From Plantago ovata (taxonomy: Eukaryota; Streptophyta; Magnoliopsida; Lamiales; Plantaginaceae), in NCBI GenBank assembly GCA_028274465.1, contig CM051457.1:109429982-109493981 (forward strand): a DNA stretch of 64,000 nucleotides, given 5' to 3'. Made by a program: the position numbers and the translations under genes. This document shows, in pieces, positions 49,501 through 61,829 of this stretch (position 1 is the first letter of the stretch; each line of letters opens with the position of its first letter). The notes beneath the pieces were generated by a model. It was not told the origin of the DNA and ran no database searches. It saw only the letters and a program-made list of their open reading frames with translations.

Positions 49501-52500
49501 TGATTAAACGACCGTAAAATCACATTATAATAAGGTGACGGAAAATACATACGTAAAGTAAATAAAACCCATACAATACAATTATTCTCTGTTTAATTTC
49601 ATACCTTAATTCGTACTGCTACGCCTAATTAGCTACTAAATCTTGTTCTAAGATTTGCAAAATAGTGACTGAGTGATAGTTACATGAGATTCGAATTCGT
49701 ATCTTCGAATATTTTTAATTATATAGTTACTGCGAAAACGAATGATTTTGTTCCATATAAATTAAAATTCCTCCAATTTGTTGGCATGCATATACTACGT
49801 ACTGTTAAAATAATTGAGCTTTCATTCTCCATAACTAGTACATATGATATGTCATATATGTCCCCATGCCATTACATATTGTCTCTCAATTATATAAAAT
49901 CATTTTTCACAACATGCTAACTAAACTCAGATCAGCATACACGTCTATATATATTTACGTACGTACAATGATTAATCACGACGACTATTTATTGATTCAA
50001 ACCTTTTTGGTGCATTCATTATTATTCATGTGAACTATAATTTTTTTGATTCCTAAAATATTCTATATATCATTAAATCCTATTTTCTTAGTTTAGTACT
50101 CCCCGTCCCGATTAGCTTTTTGCATGGTTTTGAAGGAATTATTTTGTTTTTTAAATAGTAAATAGTAGTAGTTTGGTAATTATATCAATATATTATTATA
50201 CATACATATAAGTGTGTACTGTGTACACACATACAATTACGAAGGGTGTGTCAAACCTGAAGTATTTACTTTGACACTCATTTAGTAAGTATATACTCCA
50301 GTAAAATTAACTTTTAATTTCTCATCACTAAATCAGTTTATATTTGCTGATTTAGAGCAGATAGTTTGTATATTTAAATTGAGTGACAAACAATTCATTA
50401 ATAATTTAATAAGTTATCAAAGGGCTAGGATGGAAACTTTAAATGTTGAGAATGATGAGCAATGAAACAATCTACTTGTTCCAAGATTGATTTGGGTCAC
50501 CCTTGACTGCAATATTATTATTTTTTGGGTCACGCTTAACTTGAATATTATTGAAAATGCATGTGTATTGAGTCAATTGCATTTCATTTACATTTGGATC
50601 AGCCCTCCTCCATTATTACATGAAGAATAATATATATTTTGAATTTTCGATTTACAAGTGTGTTACTAAATGTTTACTAAAACAAATGTGTTCTGTTTAG
50701 TAGATTTTTAGTATACATTTAACTTTAGGTTAGATCCTACTAAATCAAATGTGTTCTGTTTAGTAGTATTGCTTGTGAATATCACTGTAACACCTAACTA
50801 ATTCGGTCAATAATTAAAAAAAAAAAAACTAAGCAACTTATCTTCTTAACTAATAAGTTGTCAGAAATGTTTTTTCAGCTCGATTCAATCTTACCATCAC
50901 ATCATTATATCATCAAATCAACACATTTCCACGTTCAATAATGTAATAGGTAGCTTCATTTCTTTCCTACCTGCAATGAAAGTAACAGAAGAGATCTAGT
51001 CTGAATGTGTGAATTAATTCTCCATCTTATGCAAGTCATGATTGTTGACAAGCATTTGGGGCTGGAATTGACAAAGTAGTACTATCTTCGTTCTACTTTA
51101 AATGTTCATTTCGATGGATTGTGGACATGGAAATTAAGCAGAATTGATACAAGTAGTGGGAATAAAGTTGATTTGCATCGGTCAGTCCAAGTACTTATTA
51201 CGTATATAATAGATGTGATTTTGATAAAAATGAAAACGAAACATTTATAATGGAACAAATAGTGGGTATATTTTATGAGATGGAATGAGTAAGCACGATA
51301 CTAGGAGTTATCCGGAGGCTTTCCAACTTTTAAAGGTCAAATGTATGGATTATTTTGCATCTTTCGTCTTTCTTTTGATTGGGACAACACAAGAATGGTA
51401 AGATAGGGTCCCTACTGTTGAAGTTTACAACTTTTAGGACCTAAATGAAACCTCCAGGGGCCAGTTTGAAGCTTCAAGAATATGTGGTATTGTCGAGACC
51501 AGACCGGCGGTTTGGTGATAAAGATGGTGGTCATGATATTCCATCCTAGCCGGGCCCAATGGAGGGACGGGTATGAGGCCCCTGTCATCAAATACGAACT
51601 TCAGTATTATATGGTTGTTTCGTTATTTGGGGTGGGATGAACTATCTACTAGTTCATCATTTCACATGCAAATTGGAATCCTTAAGAGGGTGGTTAATCA
51701 ATGACTTAACCCCTAACATCAACTCAATCTTAGTTTCTATAGGCAGGTAGTTTATCACTTTAATCAGCTCGTTTTATTAAAAAAATTGGTACAATTATCT
51801 ATATGTTAGAAGCCAAGAAGGGTTTGTAACGGAAATGCCGACACTATTATTTTTGTACATCAGTAAATGAGTCCCAAAATTGTGAAATTGGGATCAATTT
51901 TGTTGACTTACAATATGTACACTCTTGAAACTAAAAGTAAATAAGACAAATTAGTCATATTTAATCATGGAATGGGATACATGCACCGGGACAGAAAAGA
52001 GAATTTGGATTGTAGAAACTAGTCCAGCCCATCACAGTTAAGCAGTCCAACGTCATGGACTCGCTATCGTGGGCCATCTCACCTGTCTGTTCCACAGAAT
52101 GGAGACATGCCATGCAACTAGTTTATTGTCATTTTCTTCTTCTGCAATCTGAATTATCATATTGACATTTTACAAGTTAAATGGATGGTTCTCACTTTTC
52201 ACACATCTATTCATAAATGGTTCTCAACTATAATAAATATAACTTGATACTATATTCCTCTTAACAAAGACACTCTATTACTCTATTTGGATGGTGTTCT
52301 CTAATTTTATTTTAATAATATACGAGATCAGGTCCAAAATCGATCATGAGTTACTTATAAAGTGATTTGAGTCGATGATCGAGTATGTCGGCCCAACACT
52401 AAATGGACTACACGAGACCTGAGAGGCTAATTTCAATATTTTGAGATGTGTTTAGAGTGGTAATAATTTTAAAATGTTTTGTATGGGGTAAATGGGTAAA

Positions 52501-54239
52501 TCGATATCCATCTGATATGTTTAGTTCAAAATTACGACGATTCATGGTCCATTAACTATTAATATGAGTGTATGACCATCGGTTCATATGCATTGAATTG
52601 AGCCACCATCATTTTGCATATGCTTTCATACCATGATATAAATGAGCCATTACCTCCTCACAGAGTCTTGTTAATAGCAAGAGCAGAAGAAGTTATCTTA
52701 TTTTATATTCCTATATTAATTTCGATTTCATATCAAAATCATTTTGAGACAATGAGCTCATCGTAAACTTAACTACTTCTAGTACTAGACAACACATATA
52801 ATGTTATTTCGGCTACTAAATTTGTGGATCATCTTATTGTGACGTCTAATACTCCCCAACATATACTCCTAATAACGGACGTGTACGTACGTTGGAGTAA
52901 ATTAGTATGACATTGAAATAATTACAATTACAAATGTGGTTATTCCCTAACGGACGTGCCATGGAATAGAATATGGTGCAGGTAGTTGAAAAGTGAGGGT
53001 TTGTCCACATTCTAGACACATTTAAAGTCAAGAAGGGATATAGCTTGATAAAATGGAGAAACAATTGAATAAATTAACTTAGTAGCAGCAAGTTTATTCC
53101 TTGTAGCTTGTTGAATAATTAATTATCTTAGGCACACCATAGTTGCATTAATTAGATGATGTGGACTTGCTACAACCTATAGCAGGTTGTGTAAAACTTA
53201 TAAAACTGGTTCAAACTTTCTCACAAATCATTAATGAAGGTAGGGCCGTATCTATTTCGCCTAATTTGTTGGAAAAATCTTTACTTTCTTCTCCCACTCT
53301 AACAAGTTACAAATCATTGTGTATGTACGTGACATGCATACTTTGAAATTTGAATGACGGGAGGAGCAAGGTTTCTAAAGACCTCTTTTCTTGTTGGGTA
53401 CGTTAGCTTTGCCTCTGAGGATTCATGTATCCTATTTTAATGGGATAAAGTATAAGATGGATTGGTTTGATTTATGAAATAATTTGTCATCGGAAAAAGG
53501 ACTTGTTTGATCGAGGGAAACCTTTTTGTGTTTGCAAAAGGATTAGAGTTCATGTTGCATGTTGGAACTTTCTAATTTTATTTTGTTTGTGAGCATCTAT
53601 CACTTATGCTCTTGGAGGTCGATTATTAATAATTTTTTTGCCTTTTTTTAAAAATTCTTACTCTTATATTTTAGAAGTATATATACCATTACAATATTAA
53701 ATTTTATACGATTAAAATTATCATTTATCTATTAACTATCAACTAATTAATTACAACGATTCGAAGTTGTCTAATGTATTTTGGAACCACCACTTCTACT
53801 GTTCTACATGTCACAAGTCCATTACGTTAGTGGGCTGGAAAGTAAGCCTAGTCTCTCTGCAATTGAAAATCTTAAGCATTACCAGGAAAACGAAATGGAT
53901 TTATTTACTCCTCGATTCTATTAAAAATTTCCCAACTACAGTAACATTTTCTAGTCTAGAAACTTAAGAAACTTTTAATATGCATAAACTTAATATTAGA
54001 AAAATGATGCAACAAACTTAAGTCTTCTTCATGTACATAAATTCCACAAACAATTAGACCTAGGCTTGGCGATCGATGAGATAAAATGAAACCAAATTTT
54101 CTTATTCTTTTTGCTTAGGAAGTGAGAAAAGTTATAACTTATTATAAACACTAGCTAGACAGAAATGGAATAACCAATCTAATACAAACTTCCACTTGAA
54201 TATGCAGCCAGCCAGCACTTCAAAAGATTAAAAAAGCAC
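49501..54239. other. Long AT-rich intergenic region
   Basis: I see no gene of convincing length or family, no tRNA and no transposon with definable ends across about 4.7 kb. Short homopolymers and AT-rich simple sequence dominate. A moderately GC-rich patch at 51380-51600 has no readable protein. Confidence 0.4.
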
Positions 54240-54356
54240 TCAATGCATCATTGATGATGGATCATCCATCTCCCACCGCCCGCCTGTTAATGCAAAAATT
54301 AATTAGCATTACACTAAATCGAGGGAACAACTTAAAACATAGGCAAATGGAAATGA

Positions 54357-56954
54357 TCATTTCTTACCTCTCGGTCTAGTTCGAACTTGAAGGCTATCAT
54401 TTCCCACATTACACTGCTCTTCTCGGATTTGTCTTGCTGAGGCGACTACATCCCCAGAACACCCATCTATTTCCATGATTTCCAGTGTCGGAATATCTCC
54501 AATGCATGATGGGATCTCCTTCAGACTGCAACAGCCTCGAATGACTAGGTGCCTTAGTTGTGGAAAGTGGGTATCCTCAGTAATCCACCGGTCTAGAAAG
54601 TCTATGTCGAATTCCAGAAATTGTAGTGAGGGAAACCCATCTTCGCGAGTCGCCCACTGCCAAGTAACACTATATGAAGCATAACAGCGTCGTAGCTTAA
54701 GCACTTGAAGATATGGCAAGTTACCAATTTCCTTCATCAAATTGTCAGATAGAAGGCACCTGGACAGAGTCAACTTGGCCAGGAAGGGTGGAAAAGTGAT
54801 GGTACCTGAGACCAAGCTTACATTTGAAATCTTCAAGTTTTCGAGTTTATGCAGACCGGAGATATCAGGTTGAGAACTGCAGTTCAGATACAGTGCTAAC
54901 TTTCTTATGTTGGGAACTTTTTCAATCAAATTTCCCATATTTGCTTGCACCCCAGACAGCGTCTGTAGCTTTTCCAACACAGAATCGAAATTAGCCCAGC
55001 CGACAACTCTCATAAGCTTGAAATGTCTGAGTTTTCGTAATTCCCATAACTCAGATGGTATCTTGAAATCATTGTGTTCATATAGATCTGGAGGAGCCTG
55101 AGCAAAACGGTTAGTATTAGCACTTGCTATGGATATGCCAGGACAAAAGATCAACGTTTCGAGATTATACAATCTGGAAATTGGTGAAGGAAAGCTATTG
55201 CAGTGGAGCCACAAGTAGCGAACATTGACCAGTTTAAGCAACTCTTTTGGGAATGCAGGCAGATACATTGTAGGTGCATCCAACACATTGATCAATTTCG
55301 ATGTACTTAGCAAGTGACATACGTTATCGTGCAGTACTACTTGGTTATCTCTGGCCCGGGCACCCTCTCTATCCACAAAGAAACTCTTTTCGTTCAAAAC
55401 CAATACACGTCTCAAACTCTGAGATTGACCGTTCTTCTGAGCGTTGCTAATTATTCGCCCATACTTGACACAAACAACAAACTTCTCTTCATCAGCTTTG
55501 CGTATGCATTGATCCCTCACGAAATCATGTATGGCATAGCTTTTCACTTTCCGATTGGACTTCCATTTGGTCACCAACAGAAGATTTCTGCTTGCCAGAG
55601 CTTCCAAGTAGTCCTCTGCCGCTTCTTCAGGGGTTATATTTACAATTGGCTTCAAGAAATTTTCAGCTGCCCATAACCTCTTGATTCTGGAAACTCGAAC
55701 CTCAGTACCTTTTGGAAAAGCTCCAACGTAGAGCAAACACGGCCTCAAATGATGTGGCAGATGGTCATAACTCAAAGAGAAAATCTCTGAGAATCTCTCA
55801 TCTACGAGCGACAGAGTTGTGCTACTAATGTCATTTGCAACATGCTTCCAGAACGCTTTTGTTTGTTTGGACCCTGAGAGGAGTCCACAAACCACTTTGA
55901 TTGCTAGAGGAAGCCCTTTGCAGCTGTTGGCAATTATTCTCCCGAATCCTGCCAGTTCAGGATCAATGCCCTCCCCTTCATGAAGCAATTTCTCACGGAA
56001 CAAATTCCAACTTTCAATCTCGTCTAGAAGGTGCATCTGGTGGTGGGGATTCGACGAGTTAACATAATTAGCCACATCTAGTTCTCTAGTGGTTAACAGG
56101 ATTCTACTTTGGTTGTTTCTATCTGGAAAAAATGCACGTAGTTTGTTCAATACGTTCGTATCCCATACATCATCCAACACAATTAAGTACCTTCTACTGA
56201 ACAAATTTTGGTATAATGCTAGCCCCAGGGAATCTGCTTCCTCATAAAGAAACCTACTGGCTGCTACATCAATTACACCACTTAGAAGAGTTGCAAAGAT
56301 TGCTTTGACATCATAATCTTGTGATATAGTAGCCCATGCAACAAAATCAAAGTGGGATACGATGAGTGGATCAACATAAAGTTTTCTGGCAAGAGTAGTC
56401 TTACCGATCCCGCCCATTCCCACAATCGGGATGAACTTGAGTTCCCTTTCATCTCCAGTCAAGCGATCCTGCAACTGCCGTATGTCTTCATCAAGCCCCA
56501 CCAGAGTGTCTCGCGTATCCTGGTCAGGCCGAAATGAAACCGTAATAGATGAACTTGCTGGGGTTGGATGCTTTATGTTGTGCGCTTTGATTATCAAGGA
56601 ATCAAATTTCTTAATGACTTTCCGCAATTCTTGCAGCAGGCGAGAGCCTATGATTACTTTTTTGTCGGCAAAGTAAGACTGTAACCTTGAGATTGTAGAG
56701 GTGTGATGACCTCGAATGACAGAATCGACTATGTCTTCTGCTGCCTGGGACTCGTGTATGACTTCAATCTGCAAGGCTTTTAGTGTTTTGTAGATTGGCA
56801 GGGGAAGGTTTTCAAGAATCTGTTGCAAAGTGGTGACTTTTTCGAACAGGTATTGAAGTTGTTCCTTCTCAAGGTCAGTAACATGAGAAACTTGTGGATC
56901 AGGGTGCAGGATTTGGTGAATAGAATGTGTAAGGGACTGTAAATTGTAGGCCAT
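54357..56954 (-). CDS. CC-NBS-LRR disease resistance protein, R1/late-blight type
   Basis: Intracellular immune receptor of 865 residues in one uninterrupted frame. Order: Rx-type coiled coil with an EDVID-like AAEDIVDSVI (about 71-80); NB-ARC with P-loop GMGGIGKTT (179-187), HFDFVAWATISQDY, kinase-2 LIVLDDVWD (257-265), SRILLTTRE (283-291), GLPLA (347-351), CLLYVGAFPKGTEV and an MHD-equivalent AIHDF (474-478), where Met is replaced by Ile; then degenerate leucine-rich repeats to about 830. The P-loop Lys and the kinase-2 Asp pair are intact, so ATP binding looks possible. Domain order and the VSRIKRLWAAENFL motif fit the R1/late-blight group common in asterids. The last codons contain a strong donor (GAG|GTAAGA): splicing 54284-54367 out would swap the end GKK for a short 14-residue tail with stop at 54240. 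No other NLR is in the window. Confidence 0.93.
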   Translation of the reverse strand: MAYNLQSLTHSIHQILHPDPQVSHVTDLEKEQLQYLFEKVTTLQQILENLPLPIYKTLKALQIEVIHESQAAEDIVDSVIRGHHTSTISRLQSYFADKKVIIGSRLLQELRKVIKKFDSLIIKAHNIKHPTPASSSITVSFRPDQDTRDTLVGLDEDIRQLQDRLTGDERELKFIPIVGMGGIGKTTLARKLYVDPLIVSHFDFVAWATISQDYDVKAIFATLLSGVIDVAASRFLYEEADSLGLALYQNLFSRRYLIVLDDVWDTNVLNKLRAFFPDRNNQSRILLTTRELDVANYVNSSNPHHQMHLLDEIESWNLFREKLLHEGEGIDPELAGFGRIIANSCKGLPLAIKVVCGLLSGSKQTKAFWKHVANDISSTTLSLVDERFSEIFSLSYDHLPHHLRPCLLYVGAFPKGTEVRVSRIKRLWAAENFLKPIVNITPEEAAEDYLEALASRNLLLVTKWKSNRKVKSYAIHDFVRDQCIRKADEEKFVVCVKYGRIISNAQKNGQSQSLRRVLVLNEKSFFVDREGARARDNQVVLHDNVCHLLSTSKLINVLDAPTMYLPAFPKELLKLVNVRYLWLHCNSFPSPISRLYNLETLIFCPGISIASANTNRFAQAPPDLYEHNDFKIPSELWELRKLRHFKLMRVVGWANFDSVLEKLQTLSGVQANMGNLIEKVPNIRKLALYLNCSSQPDISGLHKLENLKISNVSLVSGTITFPPFLAKLTLSRCLLSDNLMKEIGNLPYLQVLKLRRCYASYSVTWQWATREDGFPSLQFLEFDIDFLDRWITEDTHFPQLRHLVIRGCCSLKEIPSCIGDIPTLEIMEIDGCSGDVVASARQIREEQCNVGNDSLQVRTRPRGKK

Positions 56955-57714
56955 TATCGATATCTATGAACGAGCTAGCCAGGGATGAATGAGATAAACA
57001 TCCAATCTAAGTATCTAACATTACTAGTATGAATGAGCTAAATATTTCATGACTTGACTGGCTGTACTTGTTGACATTCTAATTACATTACATAATAGGC
57101 TAGCCCAGTCAAGTCAAGAAATAATAATCATGATAAAAGAAAAAACCAGAGTGAAGGTTTCTGCCCGTTGCTCATCAATCAATGTATATATAAAACAACA
57201 GGGAATATTTCAATTCATTAAAAAAGAAGTTACATTTGCAACAGATCGACAAAAACATTTTCAATTCATCTCCATTTCTCCCAAGTAAGTACGTAGTAGC
57301 CTAGTAGGTATTGTCAACAGAACCGTGGACATTCTACTCACAGGTATAGGTATTGCTGGATAATTTACCTAATTAACGACGAAACAAGGATGACACTTGA
57401 AAGTTAGATAAGAAAAGAAGGACAAAGAAATTAAGCAACAGTACTGAAAGAGAGCAGGGTTAATTCTTAATTTCAAGCATGAAACCTGCTTAATCTCTCA
57501 TGATTGCACAGCTACTAAATCAGTTCTGCGAGCCATCACCGCGCGTCCTACAATTATAAATTTGGGGTGTTAACGAACGTAGAGAAGAGATCAATTTGGT
57601 GCTAGACTATTTCTTCGACCTCAAACTGGAGCACATATTAATTATTATTATTATTATTGGTCGATAAAACTTTCATTCTTTCAAGCCGAGTTCAAATATA
57701 TATATATATATATA
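56955..57714. other. Upstream region of the NLR gene
   Basis: No gene. It carries an ATTATTATTATTATT tract near 57640 and a short (TA)n run that leads into the assembly gap. The NLR promoter should lie in its first few hundred bases. Confidence 0.35.
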
Positions 57715-57814
57715 NNNNNNNNNNNNNNNNNNNNNNNNNNNNNNNNNNNNNNNNNNNNNNNNNNNNNNNNNNNNNNNNNNNNNNNNNNNNNNNNNNNNNN
57801 NNNNNNNNNNNNNN
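57715..57814. other. Assembly gap (100 N)
   Basis: Exactly 100 unknown bases starting inside a TATATATA run. The round number suggests a placeholder rather than a measured length, so the true distance may differ. Confidence 0.99.
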
Positions 57815-58092
57815 GTGTTCTCCTATGATGAAAAACGTCTTTGTGAAGCAACCATATTTATAGATGGAGTTCAAGATACCAAATTTGAAGAGCAACCTTC
57901 TTCAATAGTTGTGACTTTTTATTTGCAAACATTAACTTAAAGGATGCACTCATTCACAGATTTAAAGTAATGTCTTGTGTCTCTTGAGAATCAAAAGACC
58001 TGACTTTTCATCTTTAATCAAACAGTTCTAAATAATAATATTTCGATTCATTAGATAATTTCTAATAATTAGATTATTACGAAGCGCAAAGC

Positions 58093-58130
<38 letters not shown>

Positions 58131-58161
58131 AATTCAGGTTACATAGATCATTACTTCATAA
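57815..58161. other. AT-rich DNA after the gap
   Basis: No gene. It includes an (ATA)n and poly-A stretch at about 58097-58132. Confidence 0.4.
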
Positions 58162-59011
58162 CTAAAGGCCTTCAATAGAAGACTGAAAATAGAAAAAACG
58201 ATTGAATGTTCGAATCTCAATGTCAGCAAGGCATTCGTAGCACGTAGTATCGTTATAGTGACCACACTTTGTCCACTCTTTACTACAAAACGAAGGAATA
58301 TCAAAATTGTTCTCGAAAACTCCATCATGTATCTTGTAAATTTGAGTGCATAGCGACTGTCGCCACATCTTGATACTCGTCATTCCTCCACTGCTCGCTA
58401 ATTCTTTGAAGGCAGTGAAGCCTTGTTGCCTCACTGCACTATTCGGATCAACCATTCTACAAATACACGAAGCATAGGCAGCCCTCTTGTGAGAGTGCTT
58501 CTCCAGCATCTCAAGCAAATAAGGCACCCTACGAAAAATCTTGTACTCGAACACATCAACCTGTAGAATATAGTTAAGAAGTTGAATATACAATTTGTTC
58601 AAATCATTCCGTAGAAATAAAATAATCAACCAAATACATACTATGAGCATGCTATAGCAAGTGTCCAACGATGCCATTGGATGAATTGGGATTGAAGAGA
58701 CGTCAAGGTCCTCATAAAATCGATCAATACCAAACATGATCTTGAACGCTTTCATGCTGCAGTAACATAAATACAAATATCCATCAAGATCCAATAATAA
58801 GAAAATAGTATAATTTAAAAAAAATAAATCAAAGAAATCAAAATATTATTCATACCAAATGAGCACTTCACCACCATAAACGTACTGTTGAGGGTGACTA
58901 CCAACATCAAATGATGTGATCAAACGTTCCCTCGTCAATTATTTTTCGGAACATTCGAACTCGATTCTCAATCTTCGACTGAGCCGCCTCCAAACCAACT
59001 GGAGTCCTCAT
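58162..59011 (-). pseudogene. Unrecognised three-exon gene, copy 1 (frame-damaged)
   Basis: I do not recognise the family. Exons on the minus strand: 58856-59011 (MRTPVGLEAAQSKIENRVRM, then ITSFDVGSHPQQYVYGGEVL), 58642-58756 (MKAFKIMFGIDRFYEDLDVS) and 58162-58560 (VDVFEYKIFRRVPYLLEMLE to stop). Junctions are GT-AG and phases agree between exons 1-2-3. Exon 1 changes frame by one base near 58925, so either it is a pseudogene or an error lies there. The C-terminal part is Cys-rich (CSKEWTKCGHYNDTTCYEC). Predicted length is about 220 residues; the product looks soluble. Copy 2 lies 2 kb upstream on the same strand with the same exon plan. Confidence 0.6.
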
Positions 59012-59521
59012 TTTCGCAATATGTAGTGATAATTTCAATTAAAACAGACTTCGATTTTATAGTACATTGTTAGTAGTCTAAATATGGTACTCTCATTAGA
59101 ATTTATACGAATGTTTATATATAATGTCTGGCTAAATCAAATTTTATAATCTAAATATGGTTAAGATTGTAAAAGTGTTAGACGATATGAAATGTAATAA
59201 ATCACAGATCCCGTATAAAAATATGGTGCTCGAGAGTTTGGCAAGCACAAAATATGGTGCTTGAGATTTTCATATCGCTTCCGTATATAAGTTGGCACGT
59301 TAATTGAATTGATTATGCAAAATCTCAAGAAATCCAACGTATTTCTACAAAGATACTGACCTCTCATTCAGTCAAACTAAATCCTTTAAATTTAGAGAGT
59401 TTCAAAATTAGAAAGAATCGAGAATCAATACCATAATCATGATAAATCGTGTTGTGAAATAAACACAGAGGCATAGTAACTCAATTACCAGTATCAAATG
59501 CTTACATAAATAAACGATTAC
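59012..59521. other. Intergenic DNA between copies
   Basis: AT-rich, no gene seen. Confidence 0.4.
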
Positions 59522-59598
59522 AAAGCTGTGGCCGAATGGAATGTAGGATCTTCATCATCCTCAACACCCGGTTTCAATTCCCACCGGCCACAGCTTTT
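59522..59598 (+). ncRNA. tRNA-like Pol III unit, divergent copy
   Basis: The terminal stem AAAGCTGTGGCC / GGCCACAGCTTT is perfect over 12 bp. Box A-like TGGCCGAATGG and a weaker box B-like GGTTTCAATTCC lie inside. A run of ten T follows 12-25 bases later and could stop Pol III. The inside differs strongly from the three tandem copies at 61.5-62.1 kb, yet the stem is unchanged. Confidence 0.45.
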
Positions 59599-60354
59599 AC
59601 TTATGTATTTTTTTTTTTATCGCAAGTCGGATTCTAAAAAGAGATTATTGTTAAATACAAAACATAAACAAAATAACCACTGATTTAAACATATAGCAAC
59701 GTGACAATGAATATGCTTCCAAATCCAACTTTTCTTAATGCTCAAATGTATAGCAATGTATTTAAACGCCACAGATTGTAGATTTTGGTATTCTTTCTCT
59801 TAACTCATACAATTAAAGTATGACGAAATCGTAGCCAATTTCAATTGTCAATTTTCAGAATATGTAAACTTCATGAACATCCAACTATAAATTTTAAAAG
59901 ATATGTAAAACTCAAGAGACCGAACAAACAAAGAAGAATATGTATATGGAATAAAATAAAAAACGACACTTCACGAAATAATAATCAATTGTTCATGAGG
60001 CGAAAATAAGTCATGATCATAGAACTCATCATGTTTATAACAACACATTACATGATGAAATAAACAGTTACGGATCAAAGCATGAATTCAAAACACGAAT
60101 GAAGCAAAATTCAAAACACGAATGAAAGCTCCTGTCAAAATTCCACCATAACAATATTCAATATATTAAATTTCAGATATAGCTATGTAATATTCATGAG
60201 CTCGAACACTCATTCGCTAATATGTATATGGAATAAACCCAAAAAACGACATTCAAACGAAATAATAATCAATTGATCATGAGGCGAAAATAAATCATGT
60301 CCATAAAACGAATCAATTGTATCTGGAAATGGAAAAATTACATGAATCTCAAGA
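59599..60354. other. Intergenic DNA
   Basis: AT-rich. Two stretches are similar to each other: AATATGTATATGGAATAAA...AACGACA(C)TTCA.CGAAATAATAATCAATTG at about 59937 and 60218. This suggests a local 280-bp duplication. No gene is seen. Confidence 0.5.
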
Positions 60355-61159
60355 TTAGATTTCATCTATAGCCGCGTGAAACTCATTAGAACGACTATAG
60401 AATAGAACTTCACGATCTGCCAAACAATCAAGGCACAAACCGTCATCTAATCCCCCCCCCAACAATATGATCCTTACGACAAAATTTCGGAATGTTAAAA
60501 TTCAAAGCAAACACACCATGATTTAATTGACAAAGCTGCTTTAAGAGATGTTGTCTAAATTTCTTCAAACAAAACAATCCCCAGGCACCGTTGCAATGTC
60601 TTTAAAGAGACATAATCCTCGTTGTCGCACTTCATCTTCATCACTCAACATTCTAACTATGCATGATGCATATCTGTTCATTCGATGTCTAGCAGCGGTT
60701 AAATGTCCTAGAAGGCGTTCGACCCTACGAAAGTTACGGTACGCAAACACATCGATCTACGAAAAAAATGAAGAAAACATTAGACAACAGGTTTAAACAA
60801 TTATTGTACAAAATTAAAAATCAAAACAAAAGATGAAACTTACAATTAGCATCATGTAGTAGAAATTAGGAGTTGCTAATGGCTCGTTAGAGATAGATGA
60901 AAGATCAAAGCTCTCATAAAACCCTTCGTAATCAAACACGGTCCTGAATGAATCCATACTTAAATCGAAAAAAAAAGTGTTATTAGCGAATGAAATAATA
61001 AAATCGACAAAGAACTTCAGGATTGAGAACTTACCACACAATGATCGAAAATGAGTCGATCCAGCCACTGAATGCAAGAAGCAACAAACATTTCAAATGA
61101 CTTTTCTTATTGTGTTCATACGACGTTGTTGAACCTACGGAACCCTGCGGACCACTCAT
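60355..61159 (-). pseudogene. Unrecognised three-exon gene, copy 2 (frame-damaged)
   Basis: Related to copy 1. Exons: 61035-61159 (MSGPQGSVGSTTSYEHNKKS, ending IIVC), 60844-60958 (MDSFRTVFDYEGFYESFDLS; same 115-bp length as in copy 1) and 60355-60756 (IDVFAYRNFRRVERLLGHLT, then YASCIVRMLSDEDEVRQRG). Exon 3 has a frame change near 60575 and a second one at a run of nine G (60452-60460 on the plus strand as C) that restores the frame; the tail GVFALNFNIPKFC and LCLDCLADREV matches copy 1. Exon 1 is different from copy 1. Both frame changes could be homopolymer errors, but decay is more likely. Shared residues between copies include FRRV, YASCI.RM and VRQ.G. Confidence 0.55.
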
Positions 61160-61431
61160 TGCCTCTTAGTTCGAATTCGACAGATTTAAAAAGACAAAAA
61201 CCGAAATTGATAGGGAGGATACAGAATGAGGTTAGCTATATATAATAGTTTTTTAGGGTTTAGAAGATCCTTAATTCATGCAATCAAAATTTGAATTTTA
61301 AAATTACTTACCCCATTATGTAAGCACAAAATCTGAACATTCCATATATTTTTATTTTCAACATTGATGAGGCGTGCATGGGAAGAAAGGAAAGACAATA
61401 AAAATTAATACTTACCAAAATAACTTAAAGA
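61160..61431. other. Upstream of copy 2
   Basis: Short intergenic stretch, no feature recognised. Confidence 0.35.
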
Positions 61432-61495
61432 TATTGTTACGAAAAAAATATGAGATCGAACACCAATACTTGATGTTGTAAACAATGAACGATTG

Positions 61496-61574
61496 AAAAG
61501 CTGTGGCCGAGTGGAATGTGGTGATGTTCATGGTATATGCCACCCGGGTTCGAATCCCTCTGGCCACAGCTTTT
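61496..61574 (+). ncRNA. tRNA-like Pol III unit, tandem copy 1
   Basis: A 79-base unit. The terminal stem AAAAGCTGTGGCC / GGCCACAGCTTTT is perfect over 13 bp. Box A TGGCCGAGTGG and box B GGTTCGAATCC both match the Pol III consensus and lie about as far apart as in a tRNA. Twenty T follow shortly after, a strong terminator. A canonical cloverleaf does not form: the long stem includes bases that should make the D arm. A degenerate tRNA gene is the other reading. Confidence 0.55.
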
Positions 61575-61750
61575 GTTTTTTTTTTTTTTTTTTTCAATTA
61601 AATGATTTATTCGATTATATGTCACATTTAATAACTCATAATCTAGAGTAATTATTACGGAAAAAAAACTTAATTGTTACTAAATAAAATTAAAAGCATA
61701 AAACATTAAACCGAACACCAATACTTGATGTTGTCAATATTGAACGATTG

Positions 61751-61829
61751 AAAAGCTATGGCCGAGTGGAATGTGGTGATGTTCATGGTATATGCCACCC
61801 GGGTTCGAATCCCTCTAGCCACAGCTTTT
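61751..61829 (+). ncRNA. tRNA-like Pol III unit, tandem copy 2
   Basis: As copy 1 but with two changes that break pairs in the terminal stem (GCTATGG on one side, TAGCCACAGC on the other). Box A (ATGGCCGAGTGG) and box B (GGTTCGAATCC) are intact, and a T-run follows. Confidence 0.5.

Noticed and set aside
53161-53346. Small gene after 53.1 kb
   Set aside because: Sixty-odd codons in AT-rich DNA with no splice context, motif or similarity I know.
61496-61574. Ordinary tRNA-Ser or tRNA-Leu gene
   Set aside because: Boxes A and B fit, but the bases that should form acceptor and D arms pair into one long stem, and no anticodon arm of 5 bp forms.
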